Shown piece by piece: positions 1-8,497 of a stretch of DNA of 64,000 nucleotides. The DNA is taken from NCBI RefSeq assembly GCF_005222705.1, contig NZ_STGF01000018.1, positions 62,001-126,000 on the forward strand, in the 5' to 3' direction. A program made the translations under genes and the position numbers. The notes under the pieces were generated by a model. It did no database searches. It was given only the letters and a program-made list of their open reading frames with translations, and had not been told where the DNA came from. This DNA is from Paenibacillus sp. SY21-1 (lineage in GTDB: Bacteria; Bacillota; Bacilli; Paenibacillales; Paenibacillaceae). Numbering within the stretch: position 1 is the stretch's first letter; each line of letters starts with the position of its first letter.

Positions 1-771
1 CAGTCCGAGGTTGAAGCGCTTGCTTCAACGTTTCAATTGGCAGCAGCCGAGAAAGCAATCGCGGAGCTGGCCCCGTGCCGCGGATTCGAACGGGCCTTGT
101 CCGATGGGGGCCGCAACCGTGCCATGGGACTGATCGCCGAGGTGAAAAAGGCATCTCCGTCCAAAGGTCTCATCCGCGAGGATTTTGATCCTGTAGCGCT
201 TGCTAAGGCGTATGCCGCAGCGGGAACGGATTGCATATCCGTGCTTACAGACCGCGATTATTTCCAAGGCTCAAACGATTATTTGAGCGCGGTACGGGCA
301 GCGGTGGACGTGCCGCTGCTGCGCAAGGATTTTACGGTCGATTTTCGTCAAATCTACGAGGCCCGTCTGATTGGCGCCGATGCGATTCTGCTCATCGCCG
401 CCATTCTTACGCAAGCGCAGCTTGGCGAGTTTCATGATCTGGCCCGCTCGCTCGGCATGGACGTGCTGGTCGAGGTTCACAACCGCGAGGAGCTTGAATC
501 GGTGCTGGAGCTGGACAAAGCCACTTTAATCGGAGTGAACAACCGGGATCTGAAAACGTTCGTTACGGATTTAAAAACGACGGAGTCGCTAATCGGCCTT
601 ATGCCAAGCGGCGTTACGATTATAAGCGAAAGCGGCATTGCGGGTCGGGCAGACGTAGATTATCTGCAAGCTGTAGGCGCGCATGGGCTGCTGATCGGGG
701 AATATTTCATGCGACATGCCGATGTCGGCGGATCGGTAAGCGATTTGCTGGGCGCTGCGGGTCAGCGATGA
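1..771 (+). CDS. trpC: Indole-3-glycerol-phosphate synthase, 5'-truncated by the window edge
   Basis: Catalyses ring closure of carboxyphenylaminodeoxyribulose phosphate to indole-3-glycerol phosphate in tryptophan synthesis. The frame is open from base 1 and about 256 residues are visible. The true start lies upstream, because residues encoded before the first possible TTG (base 37) already match the family N-terminus. Family motifs seen are the EVKKASPSKG loop, VLTDRDYFQG, LLRKDFTVD, GVNNRDLKTF and SESGI near the C-terminus, all in TIM-barrel order. The stop overlaps the trpF start as ATGA, so the two are translationally coupled. First visible gene of a trpCFBA run. Confidence 0.96.
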   Translation, partial: QSEVEALASTFQLAAAEKAIAELAPCRGFERALSDGGRNRAMGLIAEVKKASPSKGLIREDFDPVALAKAYAAAGTDCISVLTDRDYFQGSNDYLSAVRAAVDVPLLRKDFTVDFRQIYEARLIGADAILLIAAILTQAQLGEFHDLARSLGMDVLVEVHNREELESVLELDKATLIGVNNRDLKTFVTDLKTTESLIGLMPSGVTIISESGIAGRADVDYLQAVGAHGLLIGEYFMRHADVGGSVSDLLGAAGQR

Positions 772-1442
772 GCAAATCCCCGCGCATTAAAATTTGCGGC
801 TTGCGCGATGTCGAGACCATTCAAGCGATGAACGGGCTGCCGATTCATGAAATCGGCTTCGTGTTCGCTCCTAGCAAACGGCAAGTCGGCGCTCTCGCGG
901 GGCGCGAGCTGATTCAGGCTGCGCGCAGCCTGAAGACGGCGGAAGGCAAGGCGCCGCTCACCGTTGGCGTATTTGTGAATGAGGATGAGGCCGGCTACGA
1001 AAGCCTATTAGCGACTGCTCCCCTTGACGTCGTGCAAATGCACGGGCAAGAGCAGCCGGAGCTTTGCGAGACGATAAGAAGCAAACACGGCGTGCGCGTC
1101 TGGAAGGTGTTCGCGGTCAAAAGCGAGGATGAATTGTCCCAAGAAGCCGTCAGGCAGCGCCTTGAGCCTTATGTCGGCAGCGTGGACGCGCTGCTGATCG
1201 ACGCGCCGGGCGGCGGAACCGGCCATCCCTTTAACTGGGCAGCCATCTCTGTCTACAAGGGGGAGGCGGCGCGTTTGGGGCTGGAGCTTTATGTGGCAGG
1301 CGGCTTGCATGCGGACAATGTGCAGGAGCTGGTAAAGGGCTATGCTCCGGAGGGGATCGACGTGTCGAGCGGCGTGGAAACGGATGGACGCAAGGATATC
1401 GATAAAATCCGATTATTTGTTGGAAAGGTGATGGAAGCATGA
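768..1442 (+). CDS. trpF: Phosphoribosylanthranilate isomerase
   Basis: Converts phosphoribosylanthranilate to the carboxyphenylaminodeoxyribulose phosphate used by TrpC. The 224-residue protein has the size of a stand-alone TrpF TIM barrel. It begins with the KICGLRD motif, carries the VVQMHGQE segment mid-way and ends with the phosphate-binding GIDVSSGVET segment typical of the family. It starts at an ATG overlapping the trpC stop and itself ends in an ATGA overlap with trpB, as expected for a tightly coupled operon. Confidence 0.96.
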   Translation: MSKSPRIKICGLRDVETIQAMNGLPIHEIGFVFAPSKRQVGALAGRELIQAARSLKTAEGKAPLTVGVFVNEDEAGYESLLATAPLDVVQMHGQEQPELCETIRSKHGVRVWKVFAVKSEDELSQEAVRQRLEPYVGSVDALLIDAPGGGTGHPFNWAAISVYKGEAARLGLELYVAGGLHADNVQELVKGYAPEGIDVSSGVETDGRKDIDKIRLFVGKVMEA

Positions 1443-2644
1443 CACAAGTACCTGATCAGAATGGCCGATTCGGCAAATTCGGGGGCAGATACGTACCGGA
1501 AACATTGATGAACGCGCTGCTGGAACTGGAGGAGGCCTACCTTCATTATTCCAAGGACGAGGCCTTTCAGGCTGAGGTGCGTTATTTGCTGCATAAATAT
1601 TCGGGACGTCCAACCTCGCTCTACTATGCCGAGCGGCTTTCCGAGCATCTGGGCGGAGCTAAAGTGTATTTAAAGCGCGAGGACCTGAACCATACGGGTG
1701 CGCATAAAATCAACAACACGATCGGTCAAGGCGTATTGGCCAAACGGATGGGCAAATCCAAAATTATCGCTGAAACGGGGGCCGGCCAGCACGGCGTAGC
1801 ATCCGCTACAATCGCTGCGCTTCTGGGACTAGAGTGCAAGGTGTTTATGGGCGAGGAGGATATGAAGCGCCAGCAGCTTAACGTTTTCCGGATGAATTTG
1901 CTGGGCTCCGAGGTTGTGCCGGTCACTTCCGGAACGCGCACGCTGAAGGATGCCTGCAACGAGACGCTTCGCTACTGGGTCAGCCACGTAGAGGATACCT
2001 ATTACATTCTTGGCTCTGTTACCGGACCGCATCCTTATCCCATGATGGTACGCGACTTCCAGCGGATTATCGGCGACGAGGCGCGTCAGCAAATTTTAAC
2101 GGAAGAGGGGCGTTTGCCGGATTACGTCGTAGCGGCAGTAGGCGGAGGCAGCAATGCGATGGGCATTTTTTACCCGTTTGTAGGAGATGACAGCGTCAAG
2201 CTGCTTGGCGTGGAGGCCGCAGGGCGCGGCGTTGAAACGAAAGAGCATGCTGCTACAATGACGAAGGGCCGCCATGGCGTATTCCAAGGCTCCTTGAGCT
2301 ATGTGCTGCAGGATGAGCACGGCCAGGTTCAGCCTGCTCATTCCATCTCGGCCGGTCTCGATTATCCGGGCATCGGTCCGGAGCATTCTTACCTGAAGGA
2401 CAGCGGGCGGGCAGACTATGTGCCGGTTACGGACGCAGAAGCGCTGGAGGCGCTGCAGCTGCTGTCGCGTACGGAGGGCATTATTCCGGCGCTCGAGTCC
2501 GCTCATGCGATTGCCCAAACGATCAAGCTGGCGCCGACGCTCGGCAAAGACAAGATCGTCGTCGTAAGCCTTTCAGGTCGCGGCGACAAAGACGTAGAAG
2601 CAATCATGGGGTATTTGGGAGGCGGCGTGAATGAATCACATTGA
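1439..2644 (+). CDS. trpB: Tryptophan synthase beta chain
   Basis: PLP enzyme condensing indole with serine to make tryptophan, acting in an alpha2-beta2 complex with TrpA. At 401 residues it has the usual TrpB length. The PLP lysine lies in the conserved EDLNHTGAHKINN motif, the phosphate-binding loop reads GGGSNAMG, and the C-terminal SGRGDKDV motif is present. It overlaps trpF by four bases and trpA by 14, so the stoichiometric subunits are probably made by coupled translation. Confidence 0.98.
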   Translation: MTQVPDQNGRFGKFGGRYVPETLMNALLELEEAYLHYSKDEAFQAEVRYLLHKYSGRPTSLYYAERLSEHLGGAKVYLKREDLNHTGAHKINNTIGQGVLAKRMGKSKIIAETGAGQHGVASATIAALLGLECKVFMGEEDMKRQQLNVFRMNLLGSEVVPVTSGTRTLKDACNETLRYWVSHVEDTYYILGSVTGPHPYPMMVRDFQRIIGDEARQQILTEEGRLPDYVVAAVGGGSNAMGIFYPFVGDDSVKLLGVEAAGRGVETKEHAATMTKGRHGVFQGSLSYVLQDEHGQVQPAHSISAGLDYPGIGPEHSYLKDSGRADYVPVTDAEALEALQLLSRTEGIIPALESAHAIAQTIKLAPTLGKDKIVVVSLSGRGDKDVEAIMGYLGGGVNESH

Positions 2645-3437
2645 TCATGTTTTTGCCAAGCTGAAGGCGGAGGGACGCACTGCGCTCATCCCGTTTCTGA
2701 CGATGGGAGATCCCGATTTGGAGACGTCCGTGGCGATTCTGAAAAAGCTGGAGGAGGCGGGAGCGGATATGGTGGAGCTTGGCGTTCCTTACTCCGATCC
2801 GCTTGCAGACGGGCCGGTCATCCAGCGGGCATCGGAGCGGGCGCTTCAAAGCAGCATAACGCTGCAGGATTGTGTTCAGGTGGCTGCGCGCGCGCGCGAA
2901 GCGGGCGTCACGATGCCGTTTATTTTATTTACGTATTACAACCCTGTATTCCAGTACGGGCTTGATGCCTTTTTTGAGCTCGTAAAAAGCAATGGCATTA
3001 GCGGACTTATTATTCCGGATTTGCCGATCGAAGAGGATGAAGAGGTGCGGGTCATGGCGGAGGCTTCCGACGTTCACTTGATACCGCTTGTGGCGCCGAC
3101 ATCGAATGATCGGGTAACGCGAATTTCAAGCAAGGCGAAGGGCTTCGTCTACTGCGTGTCCTCGCTTGGCGTAACGGGCGAGCGCGCCGATTTCCATCAA
3201 GGCATCAATGAATTTCTGGCGACTGTCAGAGCCGCGACAGAAACGCCGATTGCGGTTGGCTTCGGCATATCATCGCGCGAGCAGGTGGAGCGCTTCGAGA
3301 AGCTGGCTGATGGAGTTATCGTCGGCAGCGCCATCGTGCGGACGATCGAAGAGGCGATCCCGCTGTTGAAGGATGCGACGCAGCGTGAAGCCGGTCTGCA
3401 AAAAATCGGCGATTTCGTTGCCGCTCTGAAGGGCTAA
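2631..3437 (+). CDS. trpA: Tryptophan synthase alpha chain
   Basis: Cleaves indole-3-glycerol phosphate to indole, which is channelled to TrpB. The 268-residue TIM barrel shows the catalytic Glu in the DMVELGVPYSDPLADGP motif, PFILFTYYNP, the catalytic Asp in IIPDLPIEE and the C-terminal VGFGIS and GVIVGSAIV phosphate site. The ATG lies 14 bases inside trpB, with the purine-rich trpB end serving as ribosome site. It is the last trp gene before hisC. Confidence 0.98.
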   Translation: MNHIDHVFAKLKAEGRTALIPFLTMGDPDLETSVAILKKLEEAGADMVELGVPYSDPLADGPVIQRASERALQSSITLQDCVQVAARAREAGVTMPFILFTYYNPVFQYGLDAFFELVKSNGISGLIIPDLPIEEDEEVRVMAEASDVHLIPLVAPTSNDRVTRISSKAKGFVYCVSSLGVTGERADFHQGINEFLATVRAATETPIAVGFGISSREQVERFEKLADGVIVGSAIVRTIEEAIPLLKDATQREAGLQKIGDFVAALKG

Positions 3438-3480
3438 CGCTTTATATCCAAGCGGCGGAAGCTGTGCTTATTGTAGCCAA

Positions 3481-3506
3481 AAGCTGCAGAAAGCGCAGCT
3501 TCTTTG
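3481..3506 (+). terminator. Possible weak terminator or processing hairpin after trpA
   Basis: AAGCTGC (3481-3487) and GCAGCTT (3495-3501) form a seven-pair stem with a seven-base loop, followed by CTTTGCG, which has only a short T tract. It may partially separate trpA from hisC. The poor T tract makes full termination doubtful. Confidence 0.3.
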
Positions 3507-3589
3507 CGTTAACTACTTTAAAACGCTTTACAGATGTGAGACAATGTAGGACAGTAGACAGATCATCTAAAAGAAGAGGTGAACGGCTC

Positions 3590-4687
3590 ATGCAGCCAAA
3601 ACAAAATATCGTCCATCTCCCCGTGTATCAACCAGGCAAGCCGGTTGAAGACGTGAAGCGCGAGCTAGGCCTGAGCGAAGTGATTAAGCTGGCCTCCAAT
3701 GAAAATCCATATGGCAGCTCCAAGCAGGCCAAGGCAGCCATTGTGGCGGAAATCGATAATAACAACATCTATCCGGACGGCGCCAGTGTGGAGCTTACCG
3801 CTGCACTTGCCGCCAAGCTCGGCGTAAATACGGACCAAATTATTTTCGGCACGGGCTCCAGCGAAATTATTCTGATGCTGGCCCGAGCGTTTCTTGTTCC
3901 GGGCGACGAGACGATTATGGCCGACGAAACGTTCCCGCAGTACAAGCATAATGCGGAGATCGAGAACGCTCGCATTATCGAGGTTCCGCTCAAGGAAGGC
4001 AAGCATGATTTGCCAGCCATGCTGGCCGCAATTAACGACAAAACCAAAATTGTCTGGATTTGCAACCCGAATAATCCGACTGGCACAATCGTGACGCTCG
4101 ACGAGCTCACCGCTTTCCTGGATCAAGTTCCAGCGCACGTTCTTGTCGTGCTGGACGAGGCTTACGGCGAATATATCAGCGATCCTTCGTTCCCGGACGG
4201 CGTCAAGCTTCTGGAGCGTTACGCCAATCTGGTCGTGCTGCGCACCTTCTCTAAAATCTACGGCCTTGCTGCGCTTCGCATCGGCTACGGAGTCGGCAAC
4301 GCCAGCGTCATTCGATATGCGAACCAGGTGCGCGAGCCGTTCAATACGTCGCGAATCGCGCAGGCCGCGGCCAAGGCGTCGCTAGCGGACGATGAGTTTA
4401 TCAGCTACTGTCGGGAGCAGAATGCTAACGGATTAAGCTATTTGGCAGAGCAGTTCGATCGCCTGGGATTGTCCTATTTCCCGGCATACGGCAATTTTAT
4501 TATGGTTGACGTCAAACGCTCCTCCCCGGAAGTATTTGATTCGCTGTTGCGCAAAGGCATTATTTCGCGTTCACGCTGGACGCATTACCCGAATCATATT
4601 CGTATCACGGTTGGAACGCAGGAGCAGAACGAGAAATTTATCAGCGCGTTGGAGCAGGTGCTGCAGGAAGAGACGGTGCAACGGTAA
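3590..4687 (+). CDS. hisC: Histidinol-phosphate aminotransferase
   Basis: Class I/II PLP aminotransferase that converts imidazole acetol phosphate to histidinol phosphate; in Bacillus the same enzyme also serves Tyr and Phe synthesis. The start at 3590 is chosen because AAGAGGTG lies upstream at good spacing and the protein then begins MQPKQNIVHLPVYQPG, giving 365 residues, the usual length. An in-frame upstream extension has no family similarity. Seen are NENPYG, the CNPNNPTGT motif, DEAYGEY and the PLP lysine in TFSKIYGLAALRIGYG. It sits between trpA and tyrA as in the Bacillus supraoperon. Confidence 0.95.
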   Translation: MQPKQNIVHLPVYQPGKPVEDVKRELGLSEVIKLASNENPYGSSKQAKAAIVAEIDNNNIYPDGASVELTAALAAKLGVNTDQIIFGTGSSEIILMLARAFLVPGDETIMADETFPQYKHNAEIENARIIEVPLKEGKHDLPAMLAAINDKTKIVWICNPNNPTGTIVTLDELTAFLDQVPAHVLVVLDEAYGEYISDPSFPDGVKLLERYANLVVLRTFSKIYGLAALRIGYGVGNASVIRYANQVREPFNTSRIAQAAAKASLADDEFISYCREQNANGLSYLAEQFDRLGLSYFPAYGNFIMVDVKRSSPEVFDSLLRKGIISRSRWTHYPNHIRITVGTQEQNEKFISALEQVLQEETVQR

Positions 4688-4690
4688 TCT

Positions 4691-5782
4691 ATGACGACAG
4701 TAACGATTTTTGGAGTCGGCCTGATTGGCGGCTCGATTGCCATGTGCCTGAAGGGCAGGCCAGGCATTCGCGTTATCGGCCATTCCAATCGGCCGTCGCA
4801 GGCGGAGAAGTATGTGCAGCGCGGGGTAGTGGATGAAGCGACCACATCGATTCAGGAGGCGGCGGAGCAGGCCGATTACATTTTTATTTGCGTGCCCGTC
4901 GGCAATATTGAGGAGTATATGGAGAAGCTAAGCGTCCTGTCGCTCAAGCCGGGCTGCATTATTTCCGATGCGGGAAGCACGAAGGCATCCGTGATGGCTG
5001 CGGCAGAACGTCTTGACTTCGGCGGAGCTGTATTTATCGGTGGCCATCCGATGGCCGGCTCGGAGCGCTCGGGCGTGGAAGCGGCATCGCTCTATTTATA
5101 CGAGAACGCTTATTACGTGCTTACGCCTGCAGCGCATACGCCTCCCGAGGCGATGCAGCGGCTTGTCGAGCTGCTAAGCTGGACAAGAGCGAAAATTGTA
5201 CAGGTAGACGCGCGCGAGCATGATGAGATTGTAGGGGCGATCAGCCATCTGCCGCATATGATTGCCGTATCGCTCGTCAATCAGGTGCGCGGCTACAGCG
5301 AAAGCAACAGTCTCTATGAATCGTTGGCGGCCGGCGGCTTCCGCGACATAACGCGCATCGCATCGGGCGATCCGACCATATGGCGGGACATTCTGATCAA
5401 CAACAAAAACGTGCTGCTGCCGCTGCTTCACGATTGGAGCAAGGAAACGGGCAAATTTATCGCCATGCTTGAAGCTGAGGATGGCACCGCAGTTGCCGAG
5501 GCGTTCAGCCAGGCCGGACAGTTCCGCAGCCGGATGCCGGAGCGCCGCAAGGGAATGATTCATTCGGCGTTCGATTGTTATGTGGACGTCCCCGACCACC
5601 CAGGCATTATCGGCAAAATTACGAGCGAGCTTGGCAACAGCCGAATTAACCTGAGCAACATTCAGGTGATCGAGAGCAGGGAGGATGTGCCCGGTATTCT
5701 AAGGCTTTCATTCCGAACACAGGAATATTTGGATCAGGCGATTGCTTTGCTGTCAGCCAGCGGTTATGATGTTCATTTATAA
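4691..5782 (+). CDS. tyrA: Prephenate dehydrogenase with C-terminal ACT domain
   Basis: NAD-dependent oxidative decarboxylation of prephenate to 4-hydroxyphenylpyruvate for tyrosine synthesis. The N-terminus has the dinucleotide-binding GVGLIGGSIA motif. The conserved GGHPMAGSERSG segment and HDEIVGAISHLPH helix follow. From about residue 295 an ACT regulatory domain (DHPGIIGKITSELGNSRINLSNI) should bind tyrosine for feedback control. It starts three bases after the hisC stop, without a strong ribosome site of its own, so coupling to hisC is likely. A strong terminator follows, and no EPSP synthase gene is adjacent. Confidence 0.95.
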   Translation: MTTVTIFGVGLIGGSIAMCLKGRPGIRVIGHSNRPSQAEKYVQRGVVDEATTSIQEAAEQADYIFICVPVGNIEEYMEKLSVLSLKPGCIISDAGSTKASVMAAAERLDFGGAVFIGGHPMAGSERSGVEAASLYLYENAYYVLTPAAHTPPEAMQRLVELLSWTRAKIVQVDAREHDEIVGAISHLPHMIAVSLVNQVRGYSESNSLYESLAAGGFRDITRIASGDPTIWRDILINNKNVLLPLLHDWSKETGKFIAMLEAEDGTAVAEAFSQAGQFRSRMPERRKGMIHSAFDCYVDVPDHPGIIGKITSELGNSRINLSNIQVIESREDVPGILRLSFRTQEYLDQAIALLSASGYDVHL

Positions 5783-5801
5783 TTGTATATGTGCTGTCAA
5801 A

Positions 5802-5858
5802 TGGGCGGGCGACTTGTTCACTTTACAAGGTGAATGAGGCGACCGCCCAGCTTTTTTT
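5802..5858 (+). terminator. Intrinsic terminator ending the trp-hisC-tyrA run
   Basis: TGGGCGG (5802-5808) pairs with CCGCCCA (5843-5849), with an inner TTCAC/GTGAA stem, and is followed by GC and seven T residues. It lies 20 bases past the tyrA stop. Confidence 0.85.
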
Positions 5859-5888
5859 ACTTTTCTCAAAATAAAATGAAAACGCTTA

Positions 5889-5917
5889 TTGACAAGTTGG
5901 AAGCGTATACATATAAT
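5889..5917 (+). promoter_or_regulatory. Perfect-consensus sigma-A promoter for a small RNA
   Basis: TTGACA at 5889-5894 and TATAAT at 5912-5917 are separated by exactly 17 bases, an exact match to the housekeeping consensus. No protein gene starts downstream on this strand until 8498. The predicted start point is near 5924. Confidence 0.85.
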
Positions 5918-5923
5918 AAAGGT

Positions 5924-6008
5924 ACAGTATGGTTTCTCTCCACTCCTATCCAAATTGAGTACGCCCTAGATTGGGCGTCGGCCGCTAATTGATTAGCGGT
6001 CTTTTTTA
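5924..6008 (+). ncRNA. Putative small RNA of about 85 nt with its own promoter and terminator
   Basis: The predicted transcript begins about seven bases after a perfect TATAAT box and ends at an intrinsic terminator (nine-pair stem 5980-5988/5993-6001, then six T residues). Inside are a single-stranded pyrimidine stretch at 5936-5952 (CTCTCCACTCCTATCC), which can pair with AGGAG ribosome sites, and a small hairpin ACGCCC/GGGCGT. A nine-codon reading frame (MVSLHSYPN) from 5929 to 5958 is the only coding possibility, so an attenuator left from a lost gene is the alternative. I do not recognise a known RNA family. Confidence 0.6.
5980..6007 (+). terminator. Intrinsic terminator of the small RNA
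   Basis: GGCCGCTAA (5980-5988) and TTAGCGGTC (5993-6001) flank a TTGA loop and are followed by a T run at 6002-6007. The stem contains one G-U pair. Confidence 0.8.
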
Positions 6009-6038
6009 TTTTTCCAGAATAGAAACGATTGGTAACAG

Positions 6039-6150
6039 CAGATATTGAATTCAATGTAGCTGGCCGCTTCGGCACACAGCTGCTTGCCATGTAGGATACA
6101 ACAGCGACAGTCCAAGGCAAGTATATGCTCACCCTTGGCTGTCGCTGCTT
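6039..6150 (+). repeat. Degenerate repeat, copy 1: amidohydrolase-tail remnant plus hairpin
   Basis: Shares the 12-mer CAGATATTGAAT and a hairpin beginning CAGCGACAGTCCAAGGC with a second copy at 10825-10912. In this copy the hairpin arms are at 6102-6117 and 6133-6147. In copy 2 the 12-mer is the end of a recognisable amidohydrolase fragment (codons for ADIE), so this copy may be an even more decayed tail of the same gene with its terminator. The two copies flank the chemoreceptor, tetR and chrA genes. Confidence 0.5.
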
Positions 6151-6198
6151 CATTTTCCAGGCTTAGTCATCGAAAACGGCATTCTGTGTGCTAATCGG

Positions 6199-6345
6199 CT
6201 ATCCTGTTGACGGGCTATTCGGTACATGGCCTTTCTGATTGGTGTCTTGATCGGTAGAAGCAGCTACAGTATTTTCAGCTTCTCTAGATTGTTTGGCAAT
6301 GGTCTGATTTTTTGCTTGTATGGACTTGTTTTTACGGTGAGCCAT
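6199..6345 (-). CDS. Small hydrophilic protein of unknown function (48 aa)
   Basis: The frame starting MAHRKNKSIQAKNQTIAKQS is preceded by GAGGAGGG at seven bases from the ATG, an excellent ribosome site, which decides this start over a longer in-frame extension. The protein is rich in Lys, Asn, Gln and Thr, with no hydrophobic segment and no cysteine. The size and composition recall small spore proteins of Bacillales, but no family motif is recognised and this is only an impression. It lies downstream of and on the same strand as the chemoreceptor at 6561, separated from it by a terminator, so it should have its own promoter. Confidence 0.6.
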   Translation of the reverse strand: MAHRKNKSIQAKNQTIAKQSREAENTVAASTDQDTNQKGHVPNSPSTG

Positions 6346-6493
6346 GATAATCCCTCCTCGTGCTAAATTGCCTTTAAATTTGAGGCAGTATAGGTTTTCC
6401 AATTATGAGTCAAATTAATGGTCAAAAATGAGTTCGGTTGATCAAATGAGTGCATTAGAGTTACCTTCCATCATATTCATTAACGGCTCATGC

Positions 6494-6535
6494 AAAAAAA
6501 GCTTCCGCGGCGCCTGAAAGACGACTCGGAAGCTT
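6494..6535 (-). terminator. Intrinsic terminator of the chemoreceptor gene
   Basis: On the minus strand AAGCTTCCG (6535-6527) pairs with CGGAAGCTT (6507-6499) and is followed by a run of T residues (the A run at 6494-6500 on the plus strand). It is 26 bases past the stop of the gene at 6561. Confidence 0.85.
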
Positions 6536-6560
6536 CTTCTTTTCCTTCGCTTTGATGGAC

Positions 6561-8267
6561 TTAGCCAATCACATGCTCTTTCTCGAAAGTAAACTTTTGA
6601 ATCTCGTCCCGCAGCACATTTGTCATTTGGCTTAGCGCTTCGGCCGATGCAGATATTTCCTCCATGGATGCCAACTGCTCCTCACACACGGCCGCTACAC
6701 TTTGAGAGCTGCCCGAAATGTTGTTGGCAAGCACAACCAGTTGCTCCTCGGTCGCCAGCTGTTGCTCTGCCGAAGCGGCCAGTGTCTCCGCCGATGCCGA
6801 TACTTCCTGCACTTGGCCGGTTACCGTGCGTATGGCTGCATAGACTTGTTTAAAAGCTTCGCCCGTTTGATTCATGTAATCCGCGCTGGTTTCCACCTCA
6901 TCGGAGCCTTTCTGCATCGATTCGACTGCGCCGTTCACCTTGTCCACCATCGTACGAATGGAACGTGCGATTTGATCGGACGCATCTCCTGTCTGCTCAG
7001 CCAGCTTCTTTACCTCGCCGGCAACGACTGCAAAGCCTCTGCCGCCGTCTCCTGCCCTTGCCGCCTCGATGGAAGCATTCAACGACAGCAGATTGGTCTG
7101 ATTGGCAATCTCGCGAATAAACTGAGTAATTCCCTCAATGGCCCGCGATTGCTCGCCAAGCTCATAAATGACTGCAGCGGATTGATTAATTGTCAGGTTA
7201 AGCTGTTTCATCTGATTCATGGTCTCGTTGAGCAGCTTACTGCCGCGTTCCGCCTGCTGCAAGGCATGCTCCGATGATTCCGAAGTGACAGTAGCGGAAT
7301 CGGCAATACGCTTAATGCTGATGGCGCTCGCTTCAATAGCCTGCTTATTTTCATTAATGCTGGTTGACTGCTGGTCCGACGCTTCCGATACCTCCTGCAC
7401 AGACTCGGCGATATGGTTGGAAGCCATTACTGCTTGCTCTGCCCCTCCGGAGAGCTCCTTCGAAGCCGCTTCAACTTCTATCGCATTTTGGTTAATGATC
7501 CGCATGAGCTGCCGCAAATTAAGTTTCATTCTATTGAAATCCAGAGCCATCGCTCCAATTTCATCCTTTTGCCGAAGCACAATGTCTTCTCCCGTGAGAT
7601 CGCCCTCGGCAATTTGCCGCGCTGCCCGGGATACCTTCTGTACAGGACGGGCAATCATTTGCCCAATGAGCAAGGCTAGAGCGATACCGAGGACCAGAGC
7701 GATGATGCTTGTCATCAAAATGACCGTTTGCACGCCGGTTACTTGCTCCGTCAAAGCGGCCCTGTCTTTATTTAACAAACCCGTTTGAAACTCTTCCAGC
7801 TGGTCAGCCGCACTCAAAAAGCTCTCTGCAATTGGCATACCCTTTGTTTCCAGCAAGTAAGAAACCTGCTCCATATCATCTAGTTGTTTCGCTGCAATAA
7901 ACTCCAATGCTGCCGCATTGTAATCCGCTTCCAGCTGCTTGAGCTCCGCCAGTAATTCAAGAGCTTGCGGCGTTATAAAAGCAGCCTCCAGTTGTTTTAC
8001 TGAATCGGCAAACAATTGGCGGTCGGCTTCATAGTTATCCCACTGGGACTGGCTTCCGGTAATCAAATGTCCTCTTACATAACTAAATTCACTCATTGTC
8101 AATTCTTTCAGATTATTCACCGTAATAATTCCTTGAACGCGGTTATTTAGTAAGTCCTGGTAAGCCTGATTAAGAGACGTAAGCTGAAACCAGCTTATTG
8201 CACTAACGGCCATAGTGAGAAATAGTACAGCGGTAAAGCCTGAAATCAATTTTGTTAGAACTTTCAC
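6561..8267 (-). CDS. Methyl-accepting chemotaxis protein (four-helix-bundle sensor type)
   Basis: Membrane chemoreceptor of 568 residues. A first membrane segment lies at about residues 8-30, then an extracellular helical region of about 145 residues that looks like a four-helix-bundle ligand domain. The second membrane segment is near residues 180-203, followed by a HAMP domain (ARPVQKVSRAARQIAEGDLT). The cytoplasmic signalling domain has the hairpin tip EIANQTNLLSLNASIEAARAG for CheA/CheW contact. The start is GTG at 8267, nine bases after AAAGGAG. No che genes are nearby, so this is an orphan receptor. Ligand unknown. Confidence 0.93.
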   Translation of the reverse strand: MKVLTKLISGFTAVLFLTMAVSAISWFQLTSLNQAYQDLLNNRVQGIITVNNLKELTMSEFSYVRGHLITGSQSQWDNYEADRQLFADSVKQLEAAFITPQALELLAELKQLEADYNAAALEFIAAKQLDDMEQVSYLLETKGMPIAESFLSAADQLEEFQTGLLNKDRAALTEQVTGVQTVILMTSIIALVLGIALALLIGQMIARPVQKVSRAARQIAEGDLTGEDIVLRQKDEIGAMALDFNRMKLNLRQLMRIINQNAIEVEAASKELSGGAEQAVMASNHIAESVQEVSEASDQQSTSINENKQAIEASAISIKRIADSATVTSESSEHALQQAERGSKLLNETMNQMKQLNLTINQSAAVIYELGEQSRAIEGITQFIREIANQTNLLSLNASIEAARAGDGGRGFAVVAGEVKKLAEQTGDASDQIARSIRTMVDKVNGAVESMQKGSDEVETSADYMNQTGEAFKQVYAAIRTVTGQVQEVSASAETLAASAEQQLATEEQLVVLANNISGSSQSVAAVCEEQLASMEEISASAEALSQMTNVLRDEIQKFTFEKEHVIG

Positions 8268-8322
8268 GTGATAGCGCTCCTTTAGGTAGTATGTATCAGT
8301 TCTGCTTACCTATTAAACCAGT

Positions 8323-8349
8323 ATATTCGATCAATTACAACTAAATTTA
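8323..8349 (-). promoter_or_regulatory. Possible sigma-D (flagellar/chemotaxis) promoter of the chemoreceptor
   Basis: On the minus strand TAAA (8349-8346) is followed after 15 bases by TCGAATAT (8330-8323). This matches five of eight positions of the B. subtilis sigma-D -10 box GCCGATAT at the right spacing. The weak match in AT-rich sequence keeps confidence low. Confidence 0.3.
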
Positions 8350-8350
8350 A

Positions 8351-8384
8351 CCAGTTTCGACAAAAAGATAAAAATTTAAACTGG
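8351..8384. promoter_or_regulatory. Inverted repeat in the chemoreceptor/tetR intergenic region
   Basis: CCAGTTT at 8351-8357 and AAACTGG at 8378-8384 form a seven-base inverted repeat between the divergent chemoreceptor and TetR-family genes. It could be an operator for the TetR protein. The 20-base separation is long for a TetR dimer site, so this is only a candidate. Confidence 0.25.
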
Positions 8385-8497
8385 ATTATTATGTTTTTGC
8401 CAATCTAGTTGTAGCGCCAGTATAAAGATAGCATACGTATATTTTTGACTCCAGCTCGATAGTGCCTTACAATTAATCGAATGGAGTGATGTACATT

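Noticed and set aside
3464..3589. N-terminal extension of hisC by 42 codons
   Set aside because: It runs through a hairpin, lacks family similarity, and a good ribosome site precedes the internal ATG at 3590.
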